The notes: generated by a model not told the origin, from the letters alone. A stretch of DNA of 37,621 nt from an uncultured Bacilli bacterium (GCA_947631035.1 CANRJW010000010.1:1-37621); one strand, 5' to 3'. Numbered from the stretch's first letter, positions 1 through 8,806 are shown. Numbers and translations: made by a program.

Positions 1-1674
1 GTATCAAAATTACTTAAATCTAATTCAGTTAATTGAAGGCCTGTATAAATTGATCCAAACATTTCACCCATATTTGTTACATTATTCGTTACAAAATTTT
101 TACCTAGAATCAATGTTGTTAGACTGTTTAAACCACAAAACATTCTGAACATAGTATCTACTTTACTCGTATCAAAACTACTTATATCTATTTTTTGAAG
201 ATTTGATCTACCATAATAACTTTCGAACATGTTGCTCATATCCGTAACATTACTTGTGTCAAAATTATTTAAATTTATTTCTGTGATATTTGGCATATCG
301 CGAAACATTCCGTTCATATTGGTTACTTTACTTGTATCAAACGAACTTAAATCTAATTTTTTAAATCTACTACCTCCAAACATTCCACCCATATCTTTTA
401 CTTCACTAGTATTAAAATTATTTAAATTTATTTCTGTGATATTTGGCATACCGCGAAACATTCCGTTCATATTGGTTACTTTACTTGTATCAAACGAACT
501 TAAATCTAATTTTTTAATTCCAGTTTCGGCAAACATAGCACCCATATCCGTTACTTCACTGGTATTAAAATTTTTTAAATTTATTTCTTGCATTTTACTT
601 AACCCTGCAAATATCTGATTCATTGTTGTAACGTTACTGGTATCAAAATTACTTAAGTCTAACTTTGTAAATCCAGAATTAGAAAACATATGGGCCATAG
701 CCGTTACATTTCTTGTGTCAAAGTTTTCTAAGCCTTCAATTGTTGTGGCTTTAGTAAAGCCATGAAAGGCACTCCAACAGTCTGGATTAGCTTTAACTCC
801 ACCCTTACCTTGTAAATAAGCAATATATGTTCCACCCTCTTGAGGTACAAGATAACTCATTACACTTCCGTCACTATTAGCACTTTCATCATTTTTAATG
901 ACTCCTTCACCTGTTTTGGGTTCTAATTTATTTTCAATAACAATCTTCGTTATATTTTCTTTTTCTTTCCACATTCCTTTATCTTCATAATAATTTATAT
1001 ATCGCAGTGTTCCAGACTCTGCAAATACATCTTCTTTATAATCTACACTTAAGGTGATTTTTCCATTCCAAGTGGCATTCATTGTTTCTTCTATGGCTGG
1101 TGTATCTTCATGCATAAATACTAATAGTTTAAATTTTCTACTTTCTTTTTCTTTTAATGTAAACGTATATAAATTATAAGCATTAATGGCTTCTGGTATT
1201 ACTTTATTGTCATTATTTAATGGGTTACTAACCAACTTATAATCATTGCTTGAATATATTGGCATATTTTTTACAATATCTTTTTCTCCATCATATAAAA
1301 TTACTCCTATATATTGATCATCTAATCTTTTGGTATCCGTAATAGGAAGACTTTCTAAATTTATTGTTGCACTTGCTAAATCATTACATTGGTTGGTCAC
1401 AGTAAATACATAGGGTTTTGCTGTTGGAAAAAAATAATTATATAGTTCTTCTTTTGTCAAAGGATGAGTACTATTTAAAGCAATTCCTTCTCCATCCTCA
1501 AATGTTATCTTTAAACATGCAGAACTCACTAAATTTTCTTCTTCTTGCTTTATTGTTGATGTCCAATAGGCGTAGGTTACATTTATTATTAAAGTTAAAA
1601 GAAAGATTAATAAAATGAAAATTTTAATACCTTTCTTATTTAATACCCCCCCCCCGAATATTACTTTTTATCAT
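1..1674 (-). CDS. BspA-type leucine-rich-repeat surface protein (partial, frame broken at a poly-G tract)
   Basis: The gene runs off the window at base 1. The start is ATG at 1672-1674, with GGAGAG (1683-1688) eight bases upstream. With the 10 G residues seen here, that frame ends after about a dozen codons at 1636-1638. With 9 G it opens into a frame that stays open to the window edge. That product would begin MIKSNIRGG, then a hydrophobic signal/anchor segment, then AYWTST. A roughly 270-residue N-terminal region follows. After it come at least nine repeats of about 25 residues of the type LDLSxFDTSxVTxMxxMF, the BspA/DUF285 leucine-rich repeat of surface adhesins. The role in adhesion or host contact is inferred from the family. 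It could be a pseudogene rather than a switched-off gene, but no second lesion is visible in the 1.6 kb that can be read. Confidence 0.85.
261..517. repeat. 104-bp in-frame tandem duplication inside the LRR gene
   Basis: Bases 261-364 and 414-517 are the same over 104 bp except for one base (298 T, 451 C). The offset is 153 bp, which is 51 codons or two LRR units, so gain or loss of a copy would keep the frame. Other units in the gene have diverged much more at DNA level, so this copy is recent or maintained by gene conversion. Confidence 0.85.
1646..1655. repeat. 10-bp homopolymeric G tract (candidate phase-variation switch)
   Basis: Ten consecutive C on the + strand (G on the coding strand) lie 17 bases downstream of the A of the start codon of the LRR surface gene. 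Coding-strand G tracts of this length are very rare in AT-rich sequence and none other occurs in the window. Counts of 9 or 12 open the reading frame and 10 or 11 close it. Confidence 0.9.
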
Positions 1675-1700
1675 TTTTAAATCTCTCCATTCTTATCTAA

Positions 1701-1729
1701 ATTTTAGCATTTATTTTAATGCTTGTAAA
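1701..1729 (-). promoter_or_regulatory. Promoter of the LRR surface gene
   Basis: On the minus strand TTTACA (1724-1729) is 17 bases from TAAAAT (1701-1706), a good sigma-A arrangement. The spacer contains an AGCATT/AATGCT inverted repeat that could be an operator. A well-placed Shine-Dalgarno and start codon follow, which argues that the gene is functional when in frame. Confidence 0.6.
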
Positions 1730-1765
1730 TTAGAAATCTTTTCTAAAATTTTGAAATAAAGATTT

Positions 1766-1795
1766 CAAAAAAAAAGATCATTTATTTTTGATCTT
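1766..1795 (-). terminator. Intrinsic terminator after noc
   Basis: Read on the minus strand, AAGATCA and TGATCTT form a 7-bp stem directly after the noc stop and are followed by a long T run. A second inverted repeat (GAAATCTTT/AAAGATTTC, 1733-1766) lies next to it. Confidence 0.8.
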
Positions 1796-1796
1796 C

Positions 1797-3491
1797 CTAG
1801 TTTTTATTAATTTTTATAGTTATATGATAAATGTCTTCCAAATCAGCTTCTTCACATTCTACAACAAATCCACGATTTTCTAGGTCACTTATAGTGTCTC
1901 TAACTATATTAATGGCTGTTTTTAAATCTCTACCTGCTAATTCTTCTTGTTTTTGTTCATAATCAGGTTCTAAAGTAACAATACTATCTAAAGGATCAAC
2001 AAGTGGTTCTTCTACTACAGGTTTTATTTCTTCTATTGTATTATTTATAATAGGTTCCTCTACTATTTCATTTTCCACTTTTTCATCTTCATCTGTAAAG
2101 AAAATAGATTTAAAAGGTTTTATTTCTTCTGATGAATTGTTTTCTTGAATTGTTGTATCAACATGTGGAGTTAATTCTTCGATTTGATTTTCTGTTGGAT
2201 TTTCTAATATTTGAGCAGATTCAACTGGTATTATTGGTTCAACTAAATTTTCAACTGGATTGGCATTTTCTAAATTTTCAATTTCACTCGTATTACCTTG
2301 ATTTTCTAAAGTTGTCTCTAAAATTGGAGTTTCGTTATTTAGAGTGTCTGTATTATTCGTTGGTTCTCCTACAATTTCATTAACAGCTTGTTCTAAATCT
2401 TTAAAATCCATTTCATTTTCAAATTTGTCTTCGTTGTTTAAATTTTGGTTGTCTATATCTCCTAAATCATCTAAAGTTTCTATATTATTATTCGTAGCCA
2501 CATTTTCTTCAACTGGAATCGCTTCAGTATTAAATATAGAATCTATAGAATTTTGATTTTCTTCTTTATTCAAAATAGATGTATCTTCTTTTGGTGGTTC
2601 TTCTACAAGCTCTAAAGTAGGAGTTGTAGTAAAAGCATCAATATCCACTGGATCATTAACATTCATATTGGCTTGTTCGTCTTCTAAGAAATTAAAGAAT
2701 TTATTTTGATTTTTAACAGGTTCAACTGTTTCTTCCTTTTTTTCTTCTTTTATTCCACCTTCAGGTATTAACATACTTGCAACATCATGTGGGGGTCTTT
2801 CTACTACGATGTCTTCAGCACTGGAAACAATTTTATCGATATTGGGATTGATGTCTACTAGTTTAATTTCTTCGCCATCTTCTCCACCATTTTCTTGTAA
2901 TTTTTTAAGTTCCATATCAAGTTGTCTTACGGTTAATCTTTCGTCGATAATTCTTTTTAACCATTTCTTTTGGTCTTCTTTATCTAAAGAAAGTAAGGCT
3001 CTTGCATGACGTTCAGAGATTTTTTCATTTAATAAGGCTTCTTGGACTTCTTCGTCTAAGTTTAATAATCTTAATTTATTAGCAATTGAACTTTGAGAAA
3101 CACCCATTTTATTGGCAAGTTGTTCTTGGGTTAAGTAACCACGATCTAATAAATTTTTATAAGATTTTGCTTCTTCAATTGCCGTTAAGTTTCTTCTTTG
3201 AATATTTTCCACTAGAGCCACCTCTGCACTTTTGTTATCGTCGATATCTGAAATAATTACGGGAACTTTGGTAAGACCTGCTTGAGTTGCAGCTTTATAT
3301 CTTCGCTCTCCAGCAATAATTTCATATTTATCACCAAGTTTTCTTACGACTAAGGGTTGAATAATTCCATGTTGTTTTATAGAGTCAGCCAGTTCATTCA
3401 TGCCTTCTTCATTAAAAGAAAGTCTTGGTTGAAAACGATTTGGCAAAATGTCTTCAATTGGTATCTCTAAAATATTTTTCTCCGTATTCAT
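1797..3491 (-). CDS. noc: Nucleoid occlusion protein Noc with a giant acidic linker
   Basis: ParB-family CTP-dependent DNA clamp that in Bacilli keeps the Z-ring off the nucleoid. Residues 8-110 are the ParB/CTPase domain (GERRYKA 61-67, ENIQRRNL 95-102). Residues about 115-200 are the helix-turn-helix. Q133, K139 and R161 match positions that favour the Noc site over parS. The last 48 residues match the Noc C-terminal dimerisation domain. B. subtilis Noc is about 283 residues; this one has 564 because residues about 200-515 are an inserted Glu/Asn/Pro/Thr-rich, probably disordered acidic linker. The N-terminal amphipathic membrane helix of B. subtilis Noc is absent, but KFFNFLEDEQ (264-273) and FKSIFFTDEDE (460-470) resemble it. 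It is last in the mnmG-rsmG-noc run, as in Bacillus. The alternative, Spo0J/ParB, is less likely on the C-terminus and specificity residues. Confidence 0.85.
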   Translation of the reverse strand: MNTEKNILEIPIEDILPNRFQPRLSFNEEGMNELADSIKQHGIIQPLVVRKLGDKYEIIAGERRYKAATQAGLTKVPVIISDIDDNKSAEVALVENIQRRNLTAIEEAKSYKNLLDRGYLTQEQLANKMGVSQSSIANKLRLLNLDEEVQEALLNEKISERHARALLSLDKEDQKKWLKRIIDERLTVRQLDMELKKLQENGGEDGEEIKLVDINPNIDKIVSSAEDIVVERPPHDVASMLIPEGGIKEEKKEETVEPVKNQNKFFNFLEDEQANMNVNDPVDIDAFTTTPTLELVEEPPKEDTSILNKEENQNSIDSIFNTEAIPVEENVATNNNIETLDDLGDIDNQNLNNEDKFENEMDFKDLEQAVNEIVGEPTNNTDTLNNETPILETTLENQGNTSEIENLENANPVENLVEPIIPVESAQILENPTENQIEELTPHVDTTIQENNSSEEIKPFKSIFFTDEDEKVENEIVEEPIINNTIEEIKPVVEEPLVDPLDSIVTLEPDYEQKQEELAGRDLKTAINIVRDTISDLENRGFVVECEEADLEDIYHITIKINKN

Positions 3492-3525
3492 ACTATCAGC
3501 CCCTTTAGCCTATTATTACTATACA

Positions 3526-4248
3526 TTAATTCTTTCTTTTTTTCAATGTTTTTTTAAGAATTTTGTCATAACTTCGTGGATAGATTTCGTTTGTTTTTTC
3601 TGTATGTTTTACTTCTAAAATGGTTCTTTTGCTCAATTCTATTGGTAAAGTAAATTCTTTTTTATTTATAAGTTTACCTTTTAATTCTTCTATGGCTTCT
3701 AAAAATAAAGGATATTCATTTTCAATGTTTGCTTTTAAAGGAAGAAAGAAACCTCCTATTTTTAGGGCTGGAAGAGATAATTCTGCTAGTATACGTAGTT
3801 CTGCTACAGCACGAGAGGTGACAATATCAAAGGTTTCGCGATTTTTTCTAACGTAATCTTCTGCTCTTTCATTTATAATTTGAACATTTTCTAATTTTAG
3901 TTTTTCTTTTAACAGATTTAAGAAAGTTGTTTTTTTGTTATTGGAATCAAGTAAAACAAAGGAAGATTTGGGATTTACGATTGCTAGAACCATCCCCGGA
4001 AAACCAGCACCTGTGCCGATATCTAGAATATAATCCTTTTCTTTAATATAAGGATTAAGGGTTAAAGAATCATAAAAATGCTTTAGGTAAATGCCTTTTT
4101 CTTCTTTAATGGCTGTTAAGTTGGTATGGCTATTGTATTCGATTAGAAAATCTTTATAATTTTCTAGTTGTTCTTTTTCTGTATCTGTTAATTCGATATT
4201 TAGATTTTTTAAGGCTTCATAAAATTCTTCTTTAGTCATTTTTACCAT
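3526..4248 (-). CDS. rsmG: 16S rRNA (guanine-527-N7)-methyltransferase
   Basis: RsmG (GidB) methylates N7 of G527 in 16S rRNA using S-adenosylmethionine. The 240 residues match the usual length. The SAM-binding glycine loop DIGTGAGFPG is at 76-85, the acidic residue ending strand 2 is in LLDSNN, and VTSRAVAEL is typical of the family. Two possible starts exist (4248 and 4239). Both overlap the end of mnmG (17 or 8 bases), so translation is probably coupled to mnmG; no strong Shine-Dalgarno decides between them. Noc follows after 34 bases. Confidence 0.95.
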   Translation of the reverse strand: MVKMTKEEFYEALKNLNIELTDTEKEQLENYKDFLIEYNSHTNLTAIKEEKGIYLKHFYDSLTLNPYIKEKDYILDIGTGAGFPGMVLAIVNPKSSFVLLDSNNKKTTFLNLLKEKLKLENVQIINERAEDYVRKNRETFDIVTSRAVAELRILAELSLPALKIGGFFLPLKANIENEYPLFLEAIEELKGKLINKKEFTLPIELSKRTILEVKHTEKTNEIYPRSYDKILKKTLKKRKN

Positions 4249-6097
4249 ATTCTTTCTTTAAATAGATAGCAAGTATGGAAATATCGGCGGGATTAACACC
4301 ACTAATTCGAGCGGCTTGACCAATGGAAATCGGTCTTATTTTTTCTAGTTTCACACGAGCTTCACTCGCTAAATTTTTTACTTTGCTGTAGTCAATATCA
4401 GTAGGAATTTGTTTTTCTTCTAGTTTTAACATTTTTTCAATTTCTTTTTCGGTTTTTTTAATATATCCTTCATATTTAATAGCAATCTCAACAACTTCTT
4501 TGATATCCTCGGAAAAAGGAATTGCTAACAAGGTATCTAAAAAGGCAAAAGTAATTTCTGGTCTTTTTAAAAGTTCTTGAAGATTCATTTTATTAGGAGG
4601 AAGGTTAAAGTTTTGTTCTTGAAATTTAGCTTTGACTTCTTCAGTAAGTTCTAGTTTGGTTGTCTTTAGAAATTCGTTTAGTTCTTTGATTTTAGCAACA
4701 CGATTTAAGTAGTTTTGATACATTTCATTTGTAATGGTACCAAGTTCATGGGCATAACCCCTTAAACGTAAATCAGCATTATCATGACGTAATAAAAGAC
4801 GATATTCAGCACGAGAAGTAAGCATTCGATAGGGTTCTTTGGTCCCTTTCGTTACTAAGTCGTCAATTAAAACACCAATATAGGATTCGTTTCTTTTGAG
4901 AATAAAGGGTTCTTGGTTTTCCAATTTCCTTGCGGCATTGATTCCAGCCATTAATCCTTGGCCAGCTGCTTCTTCATAACCACTGGTACCATTAATTTGA
5001 CCGGCGGTGAATAAGTTTTCAATCACTTTGGTTTCTAAAGATAGTTTAAGTTGTAAAGGATCTATGGCATCGTACTCAATCGCATAAGCATATTTGGTAA
5101 TCACCGCATTTTCAAGTCCTTTTAGGCTATGAACCATACGAACTTGGACATCTTCTGGCATACTTGTGGAAAAACCTTGCAAATACCATTCGTCATAATA
5201 CATACTTTCTGGTTCTAAGAATAATTGATGTCTTTCTTTATCTTTAAAACGAACAATTTTATCTTCTATGGATGGACAATATCTGGGACCAACTCCAGTC
5301 ACATAACCTCCATACATACTGGATTTATCTAAGTTATCTAAAATAATTTGATGGGTTTCTTGATTGGTATAGATTAAATAACATTTTTGTTGTTCTTCAA
5401 TTTTGTATTTTGGTTGATCGTCATGGGAAAAAGTATAATATTTTTGGTCTCCCTCTTCAATACTACATTTGGAAAAATCTATAGAATCGGCTTTAATTCT
5501 TGGGGGTGTCCCGGTTTTTAAACGTTGAATCGTAAATCCTAAACGTTTTAAGTTATCGCTTAGATGGTTGCTTCTTCCTTCGCCATGGGGTCCGCCTTCT
5601 GTTGAAACAGCTCCTCTTAAAATGTTGCTTTTTAAATATGTTCCAGTTGTTAATATTAAAGCATCACATAGAATTTTTTCTCCATTTGCTAAAACAATTC
5701 CTTTTATTTTGTTTTCTTCAACGATTAAATCTTCGACTAAACCTTCTTGAATAGTTAAATTTTTGGTATCTTCTAATCTTTTTAACATATTTTTTGGATA
5801 AGTAGTTTTATCGGCTTGGCAACGAAGAGATTGGACAGCAGGTCCTTTTTTACTATTTAGCATTTTCATTTGAAAATGGGATTCGTCAGCTACTTTGCCC
5901 ATAAGGCCACCTAGAGCATCAATATCACGGACAATGACTCCTTTGGCTGTTCCTCCGATGGAAGGATTGCAAGGCATATCAGCAATATTTTTTTTATTCA
6001 TTGTAATGAGTAAAGTTTTATGTCCTAAAAAAGCGGACATGTGAGATGCTTCACAACCAGCATGACCTCCTCCAACAACAATAACTTCATATTTCAT
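4232..6097 (-). CDS. mnmG: tRNA uridine-5-carboxymethylaminomethyl modification enzyme MnmG
   Basis: FAD-dependent partner of MnmE (GidA). Together they add the carboxymethylaminomethyl group to the wobble uridine of certain tRNAs, using methylene-tetrahydrofolate. The FAD-binding Rossmann motif VVGGGHAGCEA starts at residue 7. Family signatures PCNPSIGGTAKG and the C-terminal helical MnmE-binding region ending in the ISGVNPADIS-type motif are present. Length 621 is normal. The start has a good ribosome site (AGAAAGGTG). Its usual upstream neighbour mnmE is here separated from it by an ATPase gene. Confidence 0.97.
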   Translation of the reverse strand: MKYEVIVVGGGHAGCEASHMSAFLGHKTLLITMNKKNIADMPCNPSIGGTAKGVIVRDIDALGGLMGKVADESHFQMKMLNSKKGPAVQSLRCQADKTTYPKNMLKRLEDTKNLTIQEGLVEDLIVEENKIKGIVLANGEKILCDALILTTGTYLKSNILRGAVSTEGGPHGEGRSNHLSDNLKRLGFTIQRLKTGTPPRIKADSIDFSKCSIEEGDQKYYTFSHDDQPKYKIEEQQKCYLIYTNQETHQIILDNLDKSSMYGGYVTGVGPRYCPSIEDKIVRFKDKERHQLFLEPESMYYDEWYLQGFSTSMPEDVQVRMVHSLKGLENAVITKYAYAIEYDAIDPLQLKLSLETKVIENLFTAGQINGTSGYEEAAGQGLMAGINAARKLENQEPFILKRNESYIGVLIDDLVTKGTKEPYRMLTSRAEYRLLLRHDNADLRLRGYAHELGTITNEMYQNYLNRVAKIKELNEFLKTTKLELTEEVKAKFQEQNFNLPPNKMNLQELLKRPEITFAFLDTLLAIPFSEDIKEVVEIAIKYEGYIKKTEKEIEKMLKLEEKQIPTDIDYSKVKNLASEARVKLEKIRPISIGQAARISGVNPADISILAIYLKKEYGKND

Positions 6098-6121
6098 GTG
6101 TTTTCACCTTTCTAATTTTTT

Positions 6122-7318
6122 TTATTTTTCTAATAACCAATCTATAATGTTTTTATGGATGATTCCATCTTGTGAAAAATCAAAATGATCCATAGACAAT
6201 ACATATTTAGGAAAGTTATCTTCTATTTTTTTATAAGTTTCAAATTCTCTTTTAATCACCGATTCATCCGCAAGTAAATAAGCTACTTGAATATAGATTT
6301 TTTCATCAAATCTTGTTGCGATAAAATCTATTTCTCCATTTTCTAGATTTCCTATATTTACATTGTAACCTCTTGCAATTAATTCGGTATAAACAATATT
6401 TTCTAAATAGGCTCCAATTTGTTCTTTTTTTCCTTCACTTAAAATATTTGTAAAACCTAAATCTGTCAAATAATATTTATATTTACCCGTTAAAATTCTT
6501 TTTCCTCTTATATCATATCTTTCTGCTTTATATATTAAATTCGCTCTTGCAATATAATCTAAATAATTATAAATTGTTTCAAGAGATACTCCCCTAGAAA
6601 CACTTTCAAAATATTTTTTTAAACTTTCAGGAGAAAAAATTTGAGCAGGTGTCGTTAAAACATAGGTTACAATTTTATTTAATAAATCAATATCTTTAAT
6701 ATTAAATCTTTTTACAATATCTTTTATAATGATTGAATCATATATGTCATTTAAATATGTCTTTTTCGATAAATCGTCTAATTGCATAAATCTTTGAGGC
6801 ATTCCACCCCATTTTATAAAATCTTTAAATGCAGATTCTAGTTCTTTTTGGTCTTCTATTTTTAATAATTCACAGACTTCACTAAAAGTAAAAGGGGTTA
6901 TTCTAAAACTTACATACCTTCCCGCAATATGGGTTGCCAAATCACTTGATAATAAATCACTATTAGATCCTGTTATAAAGATGGATACATTTTCTGTTGC
7001 TCTAAATGAATTTATTACTTTTTCCCAAGATTCTACATTTTGTATTTCATCAAAAAATAAATAATATTTTTTTTTGTCTGTAATTTTTTCCTTTATGTAT
7101 TTATTCAAACTTTTGGCGTTTGTTAAATAATCGTAATCATAATCTTCAAAATTAATATAAATAATATGTTCCTCATCGATATTTGCTTTTTTTAGTTCTT
7201 CTATTATTTGAGTTAAAATAACCGATTTACCAGAACGTCTAAGTCCTATTAATACTTTAATCAGTTCTTGATTATAAAATGGTCTTATGAGTTTTAAATA
7301 TCTTTCACGAATTATCAT
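6122..7318 (-). CDS. AAA ATPase with DUF4143-type C-terminus
   Basis: A member of the widespread, poorly understood AAA_14/DUF4143 family. Walker A is GLRRSGKS (25-32), Walker B is in YLFFDEIQ near residue 90, and sensor-1 is FITGSNS. A winged-helix/DUF4143 region follows. The C-terminal GEIDFIATRFDEKIYIQVAY resembles a degenerate PD-(D/E)XK nuclease-like fold, but the usual final Lys is not seen. Length 398 is typical. It sits between mnmE and mnmG, which are normally adjacent, and has its own consensus promoter and a 16-base leader. It is 24 bases upstream of mnmG, so that promoter may now drive mnmG-rsmG-noc too. Function is unknown; members often occur as mobile orphans. It was probably acquired by insertion. 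Confidence 0.85.
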   Translation of the reverse strand: MIIRERYLKLIRPFYNQELIKVLIGLRRSGKSVILTQIIEELKKANIDEEHIIYINFEDYDYDYLTNAKSLNKYIKEKITDKKKYYLFFDEIQNVESWEKVINSFRATENVSIFITGSNSDLLSSDLATHIAGRYVSFRITPFTFSEVCELLKIEDQKELESAFKDFIKWGGMPQRFMQLDDLSKKTYLNDIYDSIIIKDIVKRFNIKDIDLLNKIVTYVLTTPAQIFSPESLKKYFESVSRGVSLETIYNYLDYIARANLIYKAERYDIRGKRILTGKYKYYLTDLGFTNILSEGKKEQIGAYLENIVYTELIARGYNVNIGNLENGEIDFIATRFDEKIYIQVAYLLADESVIKREFETYKKIEDNFPKYVLSMDHFDFSQDGIIHKNIIDWLLEK

Positions 7319-7341
7319 AAATATTCCTCTTTTCTAAACCT

Positions 7342-7370
7342 ATTATAGTATTAACTTACTCTTTTGTCAA
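7342..7370 (-). promoter_or_regulatory. Consensus sigma-A promoter of the AAA ATPase gene
   Basis: Minus-strand TTGACA (7365-7370), a 17-base spacer and TATAAT (7342-7347) form a perfect consensus. The predicted start, near 7335, leaves a short leader with AGAGGA before the ATG. The -35 overlaps the edge of the palindrome at 7369-7396. Confidence 0.85.
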
Positions 7371-7396
7371 AAAATTACGCCATGGCGTAATTTTTT
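7369..7396. terminator. Perfect 28-bp palindrome: terminator of mnmE, possible operator
   Basis: Six A, TTACGCC, then its exact mirror ending in six T make a perfect palindrome centred on CCATGG. On either strand it reads as a GC-containing stem followed by a T run, so it can end mnmE transcription. Its edge overlaps the -35 of the downstream ATPase promoter, so a repressor-binding role is also possible. A related imperfect repeat with the same AAAAAATTAC edge starts at 7409. Confidence 0.75.
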
Positions 7397-7435
7397 ACCA
7401 TTTTTATCAAAAAATTACTCTGTAGAGAATAAAAA

Positions 7436-8785
7436 TTATTTTCCTAAACAGAAGTTTTTAAATAATTTATCGATTAATTCATCTTCATAGGTTTCTCCAA
7501 TCAGTAAGCCTAAATTGTCAAAAGCCTCTCTTAAATGAATTTCTAACATATCTACTGGAATATTTTTTTGTATATCGTTTAAAATTTGATTGATATTTGC
7601 TAATGCTTTTTTTACTAAATCAATTTGTCTTACATTGAATAAATATGTTAAATCTTTTTCTTGTATCTCATCTAAGTGATACATTTCTACGATTTTCTTT
7701 TTTAAAGCTTCTAAACCATCTAAGTCTTTGGTATTTCCAGTCACAATAGTATCATTTGTTTCTAAAACCAATTTGTTTTCTAAATCGGTCTTATTTACAA
7801 AGATAAGATGGGTTTTGTCCTTAATTTTTTCTAGTAATTCTTTATCTTCTGTTGTTAAGGCTTCATTATTATTTAAAACTAGAATGACTAAATCAGCCGT
7901 TTCTAAGATTTTCTTACTTTTATCAACACCAATTTTTTCAACAGTGTCTTCGGTATCACGGATTCCTGCGGTATCAATTAGATTAATTTCTATTCCATTT
8001 AGTGTCATTTGGGCTTCAATGGCATCTCTTGTAGTCCCCGAAATATCGGTGACAATCGCTTTTTCTTCATTTAGTAAAGCGTTTAAAATACTACTTTTTC
8101 CGACATTAGGTCTTCCAATTAAAGCAACATCAATTCCGGATTTAATGATTTTTCCCACTTCAGAATTTTTTAAAAGAAGTTCTAAATCCTTTTTAATAGG
8201 TTCTACTTTCTCTTTTAAGTTTTCATGGGTTATTTCAATCGCATCTTCGTATTCTGGATAATCAATATTTACTTCAATATTGGCAATAACATCTAATAGT
8301 TTATCGCGGATTTCACGAACTAAGGAAGTTGTTCTACCACTAATTCCACTCATGGCCATTTGGCGTTGTTTATTACTTTTGGATTCAATTAAATCACTTA
8401 CGGATTCTGCTTCTAGTAAACTGATACGGCCATTTAAAAAGGCTCTTTTGGTAAATTCACCAGCCTCAGCAAGACGGCAACCTTTTTCTAATAACAACTC
8501 TAAAATTTTCTTTGTTGTTGCAATACCTCCATGACAATTGATTTCAACGATATCTTCCGTGGTAAACGTTTTAGGGGCTTTCATAACTGTTACTAAAACT
8601 TCATCGATTTCTTCGTCATTCTCCATAATAAAACCATAATGGATAGTATGAGAATTTACCTTTGTTAAATCTTTTCCTTTGAAGATTTGATTTACAATAA
8701 AAATCGCGTTTGAACCACTAACACGAATAATGGATATGGCTCCAACACCTAAAGATGTAGAAATAGCAGCAATTGTATCTTCCAT
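7436..8785 (-). CDS. mnmE: tRNA modification GTPase MnmE
   Basis: G protein that works with MnmG on wobble uridine of tRNA. The N-terminal tetrahydrofolate-binding domain includes ISIIRVSG and INCHGG. The GTPase domain has GRPNVGKSS (224-232), DTAG (271-274) and NKTD. The chain ends in the invariant FCLGK with the catalytic Cys at 446. Length 449 is normal. It is separated from jag by 71 bases that contain its own extended -10 promoter and the jag terminator, so it is probably a separate unit from the rpmH operon. Confidence 0.97.
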   Translation of the reverse strand: MEDTIAAISTSLGVGAISIIRVSGSNAIFIVNQIFKGKDLTKVNSHTIHYGFIMENDEEIDEVLVTVMKAPKTFTTEDIVEINCHGGIATTKKILELLLEKGCRLAEAGEFTKRAFLNGRISLLEAESVSDLIESKSNKQRQMAMSGISGRTTSLVREIRDKLLDVIANIEVNIDYPEYEDAIEITHENLKEKVEPIKKDLELLLKNSEVGKIIKSGIDVALIGRPNVGKSSILNALLNEEKAIVTDISGTTRDAIEAQMTLNGIEINLIDTAGIRDTEDTVEKIGVDKSKKILETADLVILVLNNNEALTTEDKELLEKIKDKTHLIFVNKTDLENKLVLETNDTIVTGNTKDLDGLEALKKKIVEMYHLDEIQEKDLTYLFNVRQIDLVKKALANINQILNDIQKNIPVDMLEIHLREAFDNLGLLIGETYEDELIDKLFKNFCLGK

Positions 8786-8806
8786 AGTCTTTTCTCCTTC
8801 GCGGGT

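Noticed and set aside
229-618. Plus-strand open frame across the LRR repeats
   Set aside because: It is the antisense shadow of the repeat array; no ribosome site, and the minus strand gives recognisable DUF285 repeats.
7728-8261. 177-codon plus-strand frame over mnmE
   Set aside because: Antisense to a clearly identified gene, serine-rich shadow protein, no ribosome site.
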